Part shown: in pieces, positions 44,523 to 55,596 of the stretch
Numbering within the stretch: the first letter of the stretch is position 1
Layout of the letters: each line of letters opens with the position of its first letter
NCBI RefSeq assembly: GCF_943734655.1
Contig: NC_071354.1
Location: 48,437,044-48,501,043 of the forward strand
DNA length: 64,000 bases
Direction of reading: 5' to 3'
DNA from: Sabethes cyaneus
Taxonomy: Eukaryota; Arthropoda; Insecta; Diptera; Culicidae
The notes under the pieces: generated by a model
Seen by the model: only the letters and a program-made list of their open reading frames with translations
What the model was told of the DNA's origin: nothing
The model's database searches: none
Made by a program: the position numbers and the translations under genes

Positions 44523-46111
44523 CACTAGCGTGCCAAGGAGTAAACAAACGTGGGGGTACCCGACCTTTCAGAAGGATGTTTTCGCCTGGAAAAACGGAGA
44601 AATCGTAGGATTGTGATCACAAAAATACCAGCCAATTTGGTAGAAAACTCCAGACTTTCGAGTGCCACTGGACTTGATATCAAAGTTGTATTTGGACTTG
44701 GATTTAGGGTTGAAATCACTAGCGTGCCCAGCCACAAATGGAAGTTGGACCACCGACCTTTCAAAAACATGGTTTTTTGCTTGAAAAAATCAAGTAATTT
44801 GTGGGATGGTGGACTTATTTTTAGACGAGTAATTAACTTATCGTAAAAAATGCATATCACTGTGGATTTTCGAGTTCGGAAACGAGATTTTTTACATTCT
44901 ATAGAGAGGGCGCTAAAAGTGCGCCAGCCTGGGCTCATCAGTAGTTTAGAAATTGGATTTGTAACTAAACTTAAAATCGGATTTGGTATTAGTTTAGAGT
45001 ATGAATTTGAACTCGCACTTTACCTTAAAGTTAGATTTGAAATTGGGCTTAAAACGCAATTGAAAATTTTACTTCAAGTAAAACCTGAAATCGGAATTAA
45101 ATAAGAGAGGATCTAAAGAGGGACATGAAATGGGACTTCAATCGAATTTGAAATTGCACTTGGTATTAGATTTGAAATCGGTATTCACAATGAAATTAAG
45201 TTAGATTCTAAACTGGACTTGAAAGTGGACTCGTATTCTGAGTTTGGACTTACAATCTAAATTTTTAATTTAAAAATGAAAGTAGACTTCAGAATGAACT
45301 GGACTAAAGACATGAAATCGGACATAGATAGGACTTGAAATCGGAGATGATATCTAAATTAAATTAGACTTGCAATTGGAATTAAGTTAGACTTGAAATT
45401 GAACATGAAAAGGCAACTGAAACCGGAGCTAAATTGGACATGAAATTGGAGTCATATTGAACTTAATCGGACTTAAATTGGAATCACATTATACTTGCTA
45501 TTGGACTTAGAAGAAGACGTGAAATTGTATTTGAAATGGGGTCATGAAATTGGACTTAAAATTGATTTTAAAATAGAACTTGAGTGGAAATGAAATTTTG
45601 CTTGAAATTGGAGGTAAACTTGGATCAATTTACTTTGCATGATTTTACTATAAATTAAATTGGGAACCAACCCTAAAATTTAAATAATGTTTGGACATAA
45701 AATTGGACTTAAAATTAGACTTGAATTTGGACTTTAAATGGCCTTAAATGGAACTTTTTTTTTATTTTTATTATAAACTCCTTATTCGGGTCTTTTAGGA
45801 AGTGTAATTACAATAGGGATATTAACAAAGAAAAAAATTACTAGCAATACTAATTTCTAAGCAATGTTTCACTAGCTTGGGTCCTCTCATCGTTAAATCT
45901 GTGCGTAGGTCGGGTAATTGTTGAACCAGAAATTGGACTTGATACTGGCAGGATCGAGTTTTACACAATTGATTTATTTTTCGCAAAGTTACTGCTTATT
46001 TAAATAACTAACAACTCCGGAAATCCAGGTTGCATCTTGAGGGTTAATTTTATTCCATATTAAATTTTCTAGAGAAGGTGGGGCCCCAGCCTGGACACGC
46101 CAGTATTAAAA
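44523..46111. repeat. Composite satellite-like element with hAT-like ends (members C1, C2)
   Basis: Two left-type ends, CACTAGCGTGCCAAGG (44525) and CACTAGCGTGCCCAGCC (44715), each precede CCGACCTTTCA. Right-type terminal modules end at about 44940 (GTGCGCCAGCCTGGGCTCA) and 46111 (GGTGGGGCCCCAGCCTGGAC, ACGCCAGT). Both follow an AACTTATCG(T/C)AAA or TTTCGCAAAG motif. Between 44940 and 45950 stretches a degenerate minisatellite of units like GAAATTGGACTT. Not coding; the open frames here are repeat artefacts. Confidence 0.6.
45756..45930 (-). mobile_element. Possible 3' end of a 5'-truncated LINE inside the minisatellite
   Basis: The plus strand has TTTTTTTTTATTTTTATTAT at 45756, a poly(A)-type tail in minus orientation, then about 150 bases of non-repeat sequence (CCTTATTCGGGTCTTTTAGG to AGGTCGGGTAATTGTTGAAC) before the minisatellite resumes with AGAAATTGGACTTG. 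No coding part is left, so the family is unknown. Confidence 0.35.
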
Positions 46112-47130
46112 TTAAGCTTGAAATCGGATTTGGCATAGGGCATTCAGTTAGACCTGAATTTGGACTAACTACACACTTCGAAAAAATCTTGTAATTTTAT
46201 GTCTTCTGACATGCACATAAATGGAACATCGAAAATTATATAAAATTACGTGTTATTTCACTCAAAAGTTTGTTCATTACGTTTGGTTTGATGTAAAAAT
46301 ATATCTTTAAAACCAGTTTTGGTTGATTACGTTTTATTTAATGGATAAATATATCGAATTTCAGTTTACGTCGAATGTGAGATTCATTTTTTCGTTCCGT
46401 GTTGAAGCTTCACTTAAAATTTAGCTGGAAATTAGTCTTAAAATCATACTTAAATTTGAAATAATTTGGATTGGAAATTTTACTTCAAGCTTTTTATTTA
46501 AAATTGGAATTGAACTTGACTTAAAATTGGAGATATTAAGATCGAAATAAAACTTGAAATTGAAATGGAACTTGAAAATAGAATAAAATTTGAATCAATT
46601 TGGATTTGAGATTAGACTTGGAAGTACAATTAAAATTAAAATTATATTTAGAATCCGATTTATATTTCACGTTGACCGTGACATTGAACATTATATTAGA
46701 CTTGAATTTGGACTATTTAATTTGAACTTAAAATTTCATTTCAAACCAGATATGGACTAAAAATTGGACACAAAGTTTTACTTGAAATTAAGATTGAGGC
46801 TTTCCGTCTTATACTCTCTCACGGTTTGCCTCTTCTCTTCTCTTTTCTAGTCCCGTACTCCACTTTTTGTTCTGGTTTATTTTCTCTTTACCTGTACCGT
46901 TTTCAAGGATTTTGCTCGCACTTTCCATCCGTTTTTCCACTTTATCTCTTATTTCCCGTTTTTTCTGTTCTCTTCTCATTGTTCAATTTTTCTTCGTTTC
47001 CTGTTCCATTTTTTCTTATTTTCAGTCCTGTCCTTCAGTCTTTCCTATTTTCAATCAACTTTCCTCACATTTTTATTTGCTTTCCTTTTCGTATTTCCTC
47101 TTCGACCCTTTGACCCGACATGACCCTTCT
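46112..47130. repeat. Minisatellite and pyrimidine-rich block (member C3)
   Basis: 46112-46800 is the same degenerate GAAATTGGACTT-type array. 46810-47110 is pyrimidine-rich on the plus strand (TTCTCTTCTCTTTTCTAGTC), the reverse complement of the purine blocks at 18.2 and 22.6 kb. GGTCATTACAGTATAGG at 47153 matches GGTCATTACTGTATAGG at 22447 beside member B. Confidence 0.6.
46166..46412. repeat. Possible MITE inside the minisatellite
   Basis: Non-repetitive sequence between CTACACACTTCGAAAAAATC and CATTTTTTCGTTCCGTGTTG, whose ends pair imperfectly as inverted repeats. Contains GTCTTCTGACATGCACATAA. Confidence 0.35.
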
Positions 47131-47829
47131 TTATCGACATACTTCGATAAACCGGTCATTACAGTATAGGACAATTACGGTGTAACAATCCTACCAGGCA
47201 TGTCTAAAAACTGAACCAAACTGCGTGCCGCATTTGAAAACTACCACGAAGTTTATTTGAGACGGTACGCAGTTGCCGTGCCTGATAAAACAACCCGTAC
47301 GCTGTGAAAAAGCAACCGCTAGCCTTTTCAGTGTTGTTTTTTGCACACCGGGTTTTAACACTTCGGAAACACTCGGGATGGCGTGTATTTCTACTTCGTA
47401 AAAGTTTCTCGGATATATGCTGGACGACCAGCGTGAACTCGTGTCTTTTTACTTTTCTATTTCTTTCACTCACACGGCCAAATGGAATAAGTATGAAGCG
47501 CCTCCATGCGTGTTTTTGCAAGCTTGAAAGTACTCGCCTACGGTGGATTCCGATATCGGTAACACTCGGAAACCGAGTGTAATTGAAAACAGACTGAACA
47601 TTTTTTAAACCTAACGCCACCGGTGTAATGCTTCTTACACTCCGTGTTTGTTTGCATGTACGGGAACGGCGTGCAAAACGAAATTAAGTTTGTTGAGTGG
47701 TTTTGAGCAATGGTGCCCACGTGTAAGCTCGGTTCGGTGTTTTACCCATGCCTGAATCCTACTGACTCAAGCAGCGCCGCCCAACCGAGACTCAAATTCG
47801 ACCAGCATCGTACCTCGAAGCTAACTGGG
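47131..47829. other. Unassigned spacer between two repeat-family members
   Basis: About 700 bp of normal-complexity sequence with no minisatellite units. Opposed open frames of 60-138 codons occur (minus 47204-47620, plus 47304-47582) but none has a recognisable domain. It may be an internal region of the repeat element itself, or host sequence between two copies. Confidence 0.4.
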
Positions 47830-49053
47830 CAGTTGTTGTCTCATATTTCTCCTGTTATATCCCACTTGAGCTCTATTAGTTTTCGTTTTTCTCTCTCATT
47901 ATTGACGTTTTCTCTTTTGGTTTCTCTTGTTTTCTGTTCGGTACTCTTTTTCCGTTTTTCCTTTGTTCCGGCTGTTTGCTCTTTCTCAGTTCATTTTCTA
48001 TTCTTTGCCTGTCCGTTTTTCACGCTTTTCCGGAGTCTTAAATTGCCTCTGTTCCGTTTTCCGTCTTTCTTGCTCTGTTTTTCCCGTTTCTCGTCTCTTT
48101 ATATATCGTTCTTAGTCATGTTTGACCTCTTTTCGACTTTTTCTTTTTGTCGGCATTTTTCGCACTTGAACTCTTTTTCTATCCCGTTTTTCTTTTCTTT
48201 ATCGTTTTTTTTTTCATTCGTCTTTTTCGTTCTTCCTCTCATTATATCCCGCTTTTTCTTCTCTTTTCTTCTCTTTTGTTTATCCCTTTTGTCTTCTGAT
48301 TTATTTATTTTGTTTTCTATTCCGTGTTTCCTCTTTTACTGTTTTCGTTTTCTTCTCCTCTTCCTTTCTTCTCCTTTTTTCTTCTTTTTTTGTTCCTTTT
48401 TTGTCTGGTTAAATCTTGTTTACTTTCTCTTTTTTTCGTTGTCGTTAGGGTTTCTCAAATTTTTCTTCTCTTTACTTCTGCTCTTCATCTTTCTTGGAGA
48501 TCGCTAAATTTTAAATTAGACTTAAAACAGCTTCGTTTTTAATTGGAATTGAAACTAGACTTGAAATTGAACTTGAAATCGGGCTTGAATTTATACTTGG
48601 AGCTAAACTAGAAATCGAATTTGGAATCAGACTTGGACATAATATAGAATGAACTAGAATTTGAAGTTAAAGTAGGTGCTGAGTTTGGATATAACTTGGA
48701 TTTAAATTACACTTGAACTTGTGTGTCAGAAATGGAGTTGAAACTAAAAAATTAACATGATATTGATATTGAAATCGAACATGAAATTAGAATTGAATTT
48801 GAACTTGAAATTGAGCTTCGATCAAGGCTTGAAGCTAAACCTGAAAGTTAATTTATAACTGGAATTGTAATTGGACTTGAAACTGAAACAATTTTTACGC
48901 AGTTAATCAACTTATCGCAAAGATAGCGGCCGATCAAATAAAAAACTGCTGACTTCTGAATTACAGAAATTATTTTGTTTTACATTAAATTTTACAGATA
49001 AGGTGGGGCACGTGCCCCGGTGTGCCCTAACATGGGCATGTCAGTTCGCCACT
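47830..49053. repeat. Satellite-like element member D: pyrimidine block, minisatellite and terminal module
   Basis: 47860-48510 is pyrimidine-rich (TTTTCTCTCTCATTATTGACG, CTTTTCCGTTTTTC-type). It gives a 265-codon Phe/Ser/Leu plus-strand frame that I take as artefact. 48510-48890 is the GAAATTGGACTT-type minisatellite. 48895-49053 is the terminal module: GCAGTTAATCAACTTATCGC, AAATTTTACAGATAAGGTGG, GGCACGTGCCCC, ending CATGTCAGTTCGCCACT. It is clearly the same module as at 45955-46111. Confidence 0.65.
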
Positions 49054-49089
49054 ATTTATAAATATAGTGGCGAACTGACATGTCCATGT
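49030..49089. repeat. 60-bp near-perfect palindrome
   Basis: ACATGGGCATGTCAGTTCGC (49030 on) is mirrored by GCGAACTGACATGTCCATGT (to 49089), one mismatch, around a TATAAATATA centre. The left half is the end of member D, so the palindrome may be two element ends head to head. Confidence 0.85.
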
Positions 49090-49618
49090 CTAATTAGGTA
49101 CCATTACGACAGTAGTCAACATGTATTTCTTTGAATAAACCGTAATAAAACTAGTATTTCTTGCGCAAGACGAAGAAGATTTTTCCGAGAGCGCATAAGT
49201 TTGTCTATAATCATTGTATTCTTGAATAAGACAGGTTGCGCTTGAATAAAACTTGTTTGATTCACTTAATAAAACCATGTTTTTGCAAAGTAGAAACAAG
49301 TACTGTCCTTCTAAGTCCGTCAGTCCATAAAAATATCCGTTGCACATTGACACTTTTATAAAATAAATTTATTCTACTTTTTCAAATTTTCTCGAGGTGC
49401 TCCATGGCATCTATTTTGATGGATTAGATTTATATAGTAGAAAGGCACAAAGCAAAGCCTTTGTGAATTCACAATAGATAATTGATTTTGTTTGAATTTG
49501 CTTGAACTTTGTTTTTTTTATGAGGTTGTTTGAACTTTGTCGACTATTTCATTGATCTTTCAAGGTCTGACTTTCTTTAAATAGAACTTTTGGGGAAATT
49601 TTTTGGTCAAAATATTAT

Positions 49619-49705
49619 AAAATCTTATTTAGGGGGAGGGGTTCAAAAATGAGAAAAAACCCTTACGTTATTATTACGTAAGGCACAGCCCCTTAAATAA
49701 TATCC
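49619..49705. repeat. Small nested fold-back
   Basis: Outer arms TTATTTAGGGGG / CCCCTTAAATAA and an inner perfect hairpin CCTTACGT / ACGTAAGG around TATTATT. MITE-like. Confidence 0.5.
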
Positions 49706-51962
49706 CATTAAAGTTGAAAGTCGGATATTCACTAAAGTGCAATAAACATGGACTTATCTACTGTAGTGGAGGTGAATAAAGGCAGTTTGAGGAAAAAGAA
49801 ATATGGCAGCCTTTATTTTATTCCAAAATTTCTGCAGGCCTTGAGTGACTTCTCAACTATTGCTCAATGCTTTCAATACTTTCGCTTGAAATGACGCAAA
49901 CATGTTACCATAAATCCAAAGCTCGATATCAGAAGCAATCACCATTCCAAGTTCTGACAACGTATCATCATTTTTGAGTGACGTCACCATTTCCCGTACG
50001 TGTCAACACCACAAAGCCATCAACCAAACACCGCCCTCGTCTTTGGTTTTTCTTTTCGTTTTTTTTTGACTGCCTCCTCCAAACTCTGCAATGGATCACG
50101 GTACGAAGAACTCGTCCAAATTTCATTTCTCCATTAACTCAACACTTCTTTACTCTTACTTAAAACACACATCCAACACGGTAAAGTTCGACTTTATTGT
50201 GTTATAATCTGAATACCGCTGCAGGATAGCATCACCACTGGATCCTTCCACGGGAAAAACTTTCACTTGCTTTATGTTTTTAGCAGCATCTCGTCAACGA
50301 ACGGTACCGGGGGACGGTACGGTCCATGGCGCTGGTTCTATGTCCGGACGGAAGACAACACGACAGTGCACCAGAGAGAGGTATGCAGTACGTACACCCG
50401 TCACGTCGTCGTACACATATTCGCTGAGTGTCACTTTATTAGCATAGAAATGTGCAAAATTTGTTCCCCTGCTGTAGGACGGATTGGCAATAATTCAGGT
50501 AACAGTGTAATACTTTTTCTCAAAAGGAAATGAGAGTGGTGAAAAGGTTTCTTGATGACTTTCAATGTGGTTTTATTTATGGCTTTCAAATAGTTGTTAA
50601 TAGTATGATTCCTTTTATCGCAATATAGTGGGAAAAGCTACAACTCCAAAAAAGGATGAGTTTTGGGTTACGAATAAAAATGGTTGGTTAATGTTTTGCC
50701 CAAATTCGGCTCTTCCGCCTAGAGTGACAAATTTTTAACACCGACTCAGCAAAGCTCTGACCGAATCTTCGTTCGAAGTTTTCGCCAACCAGAAGCGAGC
50801 TACGCCGGCCGGGACTGGCTTGTCAGAAAGCTAAAACCATGTTAACGTGTGTAAAAGAGATCATAAAATATTTACTACTGGAATCTGGAATTACAATGTT
50901 TTTACCTTACAGCGCTAATGTAATAATAAAGTTGACTTGGCTTGCCGGGGCCCGGGCGTGAAGAACTTCGAAAATTTACGCCTGACGGTGGCCGAGCTGC
51001 CGAGAGCTTGAGTGGAGACGGGCAGACAGGGGGGGGGGCGAATCATTGTCAATTCCGCTGGCGTTTTGTCCTTGCCAGGCCACATCAAAATGCTTCACGG
51101 GGAGCGACAAAATCGAAAACTGTTCGCACGTCCGTCGCACTTGCGGGTCATTAATTTTTTAAAACCGAAAGATTCCATATCACTTACGCGGATTCAGCGT
51201 TCGGAAGCAGGTCCGGGTGGCAGGCAGGCACCCAACACTAAATGACACGGGCGCATTGTGGTTGTAAAGCCGACAAAATATACTGTTTTGAGACGAAAAA
51301 CTTTTGTGAAAAGAAATGCCTTGCTAAGTAAGTTATACACGTATAACCTAATTTATTTTTTATGATTTCTAACTCGTGATGAATTAATTAAACATTTGTT
51401 TCACAAAGTTTACTTGATCAATTGAAGAAAAATTTAAAAAAAATGATCGCAAACATTTTTTTTTTGGTAATTTAAGGACCACTGTGGATTGAGATGGTTC
51501 ATTTGATATGTATAACTTATCAAATGACGAAGCCGCAAGCAGCGTCGATAAAGATATGACGCTAAGCTAAAGCTTAATTTGCTCTTACAGGACCGTGCTC
51601 CAATTGGGTCACAACGGAAGCAATATTTTTAGTAAAATTCTGAAATTATAATTAATATCCGTGCATAATTATCAAATTTATTAATACTTGTCCCTCTTTT
51701 TTTTTGTAAAATCAAAATCAAAAAGTCGAAAAGTAGTCCAATTAAAATGCCTATAACTTAATTTTTCTTGGCGAATTATTGTTCTATGAATCAATTCGCA
51801 TGAAAGAAATTATAGTGTTTTAATCGATAAATAATAGAAATTTATGATAAGGGGAAAGGGGTAATTTCTTCACGATTTTTTAACTTCACAAACACAGACA
51901 ACACATGCGTATAAATACGAGTTAGTCTTTACGAGTCTTTACTTATATTATCATTGCAGTTA
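49706..51962. other. Spacer without recognised gene
   Basis: 50940-51250 is GC-rich and contains a run of nine G (51031-51039). Short overlapping frames (50942-51154, 51012-51245) have no known domain. The rest is AT-rich. No exon or RNA gene supported. Confidence 0.4.
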
Positions 51963-53022
51963 ATGTACAGGGTGAGTAGTAAAGTAAATGGTCACAAAAA
52001 TAAGACGCTTGCATAAATTTCAATTTTGAGTGTATTTCGTGTAAGGTTATCCGTAGCATTTATCTTAAATTAGTCCAATTCAAATCATTCCCCTTTTGCT
52101 TTAATTACCAGTCGCAATCGTTGTTGAAAAGCGTTACAGCCGGCACGCACGATATCCAAAGGCATTTCATCCCAAACCTTCTCGAGAATCGTTGCTTGAA
52201 AGAATTCACAGTCAATCCTTCGACGCTCCCTAGTTTGTCTAGCATGTATCCACATGTGTAGAAGTCGAGAGGATTCAAATCAGGTGAAGAGGCAGGCCAA
52301 TCTATCGAAGAAAAAACCCAGAAAATTATCCTCACACCAAGCCTGTGATAGCTTTCGCCTGGTGAGACGGTGCAGAATCTTGTTGGAAGCAGTATGGTAC
52401 ATTCTTGTAGTGTTTGTAGACGATGGGAAGCAAATGGTTCTTCAAAACATTATCTATGTATTATTTAGTAATCAACACTAAACCATTTTTATACAGCCTC
52501 TTTTCGATGAACAAGATAGAACCTTCAAATTTTTGGAGGAACATCCCTTTGAACAGCCAGTTTGTCCCGAGGAATATCAGAAAGATGTGCTGCATATATC
52601 CGATGCATATTTTGTTGGTTATGGTGATCCTGTAGTAGGAACATTTTTTCGTCAGAAAACAGAATTTCACAATCACCATGCCGCTTGTGCAGCTGTCGAC
52701 ATTACTCGTCTCTTGCAACCTTCTACTTTTGAGTCAAACCGTGCATCCGTTGTTTTTTGTATGGAATCAATCGAAGATCATCTATCAAAATATCCTTCAT
52801 GGGTGACTGAGAAATTTCCAGTTCCGTGGCCTTCTTACGTCTAAATTGATCTGGTTTCCGACGAATTCACTTTCCTCTTCACTTTGACCTCTTCCGGTGT
52901 CCTTATTGTGCGTTAATGGCCAGGTTTGGGGAGTATTTTCCAAGAACCGGTTTCCTTGTATCGCTTGATGGTACAAAAGATTAATCTTCCTACGTTAATC
53001 ATGCGGTCGGGCCTAGAACACA
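51963..53022 (-). pseudogene. Mariner-superfamily (ITmD37D-like) transposon relic with degraded transposase
   Basis: A transposase of the IS630-Tc1-mariner group, which cuts and pastes its element at TA, can be followed on the minus strand across frameshifts. It begins with a helix-turn-helix-like TIKRYKETGSLENTP (about 52970-52930), VRRRPRNWKFLSHP (about 52850-52805), FSDEKMFLLQDHH (first Asp, about 52655-52620) and LKNHLLP (about 52445). QQDSAPSH (second Asp, about 52385-52360) and DWPASSPDLNPLDFY (third Asp, about 52295-52255) follow, then GYMLDKLGS and a C-terminus to about 52110. The spacing between the second and third Asp is about 37. At least four frame breaks and stops exclude activity. 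A possible end with ACAGGGTGAGTAGTAAAG lies at 51968; the other TIR was not found and may have been lost next to the RTE tail at 53026. Confidence 0.7.
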
Positions 53023-53025
53023 ACC

Positions 53026-53445
53026 CTTACTTACTTATTCAGCCGAAATCCGAGGTGGCTCTTGCCGTATCCAGAATTCCTCTCCATTGTACTCGGTCCT
53101 GGGCTACTCGTCGCCAATTCGTTGCGCGTCTCGACACACGCAAGTCGGCTTCAACCTGGTCGAGTCATCTAGCACGTTGAGCCCCTCTATTCCTGGTGCC
53201 GGTGGGGTTCTTGAAGAGAACGGATTTCTCTACACAGTCATCCGGCATCGTTGCGACGTGGCCAGCCCACCGTAGTCTCCCAACTTTCGCCAGGTGTACG
53301 ATGGGAATCTCCCCAAGCAATGCCTGTAGCTCGTGATTCACATGTCTCCGCCACTCTCCGCTTTCCGTTTGTACTCCGCCAAAAATAGTCCACAACACCT
53401 TTCGTTCAAAAACGGCAAGTGCACGTATGTCTTCCGTAAGCAAAT
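53026..53445 (-). pseudogene. RTE-clade LINE, 5'-truncated C-terminal region with TAAG tail
   Basis: The minus strand reads TEDIRALAVFERKVLWTIFG and GEWRRHVNHELQALLGEIP, IVHLAKVGRLRWAGHVATM, KNPTGTRNRGAQRAR. A TGA stands where Trp is usual, then LDQVEADLRVSRRA. The 3' end is a TAAG repeat (CTTACTTACTTA on the plus strand, 53026-53037), as in the copy ending at 11132. The nonsense codon near 53166 and the lack of RT and endonuclease make it dead. It is the best match to the C-terminal piece buried in the hAT element at 1735-1925. Confidence 0.8.
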
Positions 53446-53705
53446 TAGCAAAGAACAAAACCCTACTGTTTTTTTTTTTCGCTTTTACTTTTAGTCTTAT
53501 CCGTTCTCTCATTTTTAGGTTTATTTTCATTCTCATTTTCAAATTGTTATATTTCTTAACTTTATAAATTTAATTTCCACTCACATTCTTGACATATGAA
53601 ATGGGGATGGCAGCTAGGAAAAAGCGCCCAACACAGCTCTAGCCATCCCAAGCCCCTACCTAGCGCCTCCACGTGGCCATACCTGGAAATACTTCAATTG
53701 GAAAT

Positions 53706-55140
53706 ACTTCAATACTTCACTTTAAAAATATTATAATTATAAATCTTTTGGTAAAATTTGTGCGATGGTTCTCCGAATTCATACATGTGCTCCACTAAAG
53801 AAAACGTTTGAATACACGCTGACGTAGGTTCATTGAATCCGAAAGTTGTACGGTGCGGTTGAGGTTGTAGCAGTCCAGCAGAGCGGAGAGAACGCTGAGG
53901 AGCACGGAAGTTCAACGTTGAAAGAATGTTCGTTGAATCAATTTCTCCATTTAATATTTTGGCAATAAACATGGCTTGCTGAATTTTTCTACGACGTTCT
54001 AAGGTGTCAAACCCAATAAGGCGACAGCGATCAGGATACGGAGGCAGGTTAACGGGATCTCGCTAGGAAAGATCAGGTAACGCAAGACGAATGAACCTCT
54101 TCTGTACTCGTTCAATTCGTAAATTTCAGGTTAGATGATATGGAGTCCAGATAGAACACGCGTTTTCCAGTAGAGGTCTCACCAGGGAACAGTACAAAGC
54201 CTTCAAGCAGTATGGTTCCTTAAAATCTCGTCCAATTTTCGAAATAAAGCCGAACTGCCGAGTTGCTTTAGAGATAAAAGCCGAGCGATTTAGATTGAAG
54301 TTAAGTTTTGTATCGAGAATAACGCCAAGATAACTGACATGTTCAACTCTTTCAAGTGCTCAACCATCAATGTTGTATTCGAAAAGTACGATGGAGAATG
54401 GAGAAAAGTACGATGGAGAAGTACGAAAAGTACAATACGATGGAAAGTCATAACCTGACATTTTGAAATACTAACGATCATCCAGTTCTTGCAACACCAA
54501 TTCACGAAAATATCCAGCAGCTTTTGCAGATTACGACAATCTTCAATTGACCGTGCAACAAGATACAATTTCAGATCGTCTGCGTACACTAACTTACAAC
54601 CGTCACCCAGAAACAAAGCGATATCATTGAAGTACAGCGAGAAAAGCAATGGGCCCATATTGCTGCCTTGTGGTACGCCCGATTTATTTGAAAATGGGGT
54701 GGATAAACAGGAATTGAGCTGTACACGTAGAGTTCGTCCGCATAAGTAGGAACTTAAGAACTTAACCACTCAGTAAAGGTTTGTGATGCACCAAGTCGAG
54801 AAAGTTTTCGTAAAAGTATTCGATGATCAATGCGGTCAAACGCTGCCTTTAAATCGGTGTACACTACATCGACCGAGATAAAACTTTTCGTATGAGAGAG
54901 AATAACAGAGCTTACAATTATTTCGAATAACTAGCATGACGCTGAGAACCTAGTTATGCCACGGTAATTCCTTATATTATGTCGATCGCCACTTTTGAAA
55001 ACCGGGAATGTAGGACTGCTTCCAAATTGCCGGAAATTTTCTTTGCTCAAACACGGCATAATCTATTATTATCAGAGAGCGAAATAAGGCGCTATATCCT
55101 TGGCCAATTGCAGCCTGGCTTCTGGTCCAAATGCCATTAA
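53706..55140 (-). pseudogene. CR1/Jockey-group LINE, reverse transcriptase and C-terminal region, 5'-truncated
   Basis: The minus strand gives ALFRSLIIIDYAVFEQRKFP (about 55085), IWKQSYIPGFQK (about 55010), and after frame changes FLSSYLCGRTLRVQLNS and SNKSGVPQGSNMGPLLFSLY (about 54690-54640). It continues LVYADDLKLYLVA (catalytic YADD, about 54580), DCRNLQKLLDIFVNWCCKNW, SISKCQVMTFHR, then YLGVILDTKLNFNL, LVRPLLENACSIWTPYHL and ERVQKRFIRLALP. The C-terminus reads DRCRLIGFDTLERRRKIQ and MFIAKILNGEIDSTNI, ending near 53709. Several frameshifts and stops (for example near 54355) occur. The endonuclease is absent, so the copy is 5'-truncated or deleted. The clade call rests on GVPQGSN and YADDLK, and CR1 versus Jockey is unresolved. 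No poly(A) or tail repeat is evident at 53706. Confidence 0.75.
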
Positions 55141-55596
55141 ATAAATAAATCATTACCTATACGGGAGGCGTTTAGTACGGGAGGTCCACGCTTTCTTCCT
55201 TCCCCTCGATTTCAGAGAGTTTAATGGAATTAGGTATTATTTTTGGTTCCACTTGATTCTTAGGAATTCTCTCTGCGATACATACTGTGCAGTTGGCCTT
55301 GCCGTTGACAAGAAAAATTATTGATTCAAGTAGAATGCTTATTCTACTTTTTATTGCTGTTCACTTTCTCATTCTTATTTTCTTATTTATTGGCATTCAT
55401 TATTTATTTATTTGTTTACTTGTTTATTAACTCATTCTCACTATCATTTTTATTTTCATTCTTGATGTCTTCTCAAAATCTGATTAAACCACATTAAAAT
55501 TAAAAAAAATTAGTCCAATTATTTTTTCCTATTTACAATCTTTTCTTTTCATTTTCATCCTAATCCTCATTTTTATTTTTATTCCCATTCTCAATT

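Noticed and set aside
47710..48507. 265-codon plus-strand frame resembling a multi-pass membrane protein
   Set aside because: After the first 50 codons it is the pyrimidine-rich block of the repeat family; same composition artefact.
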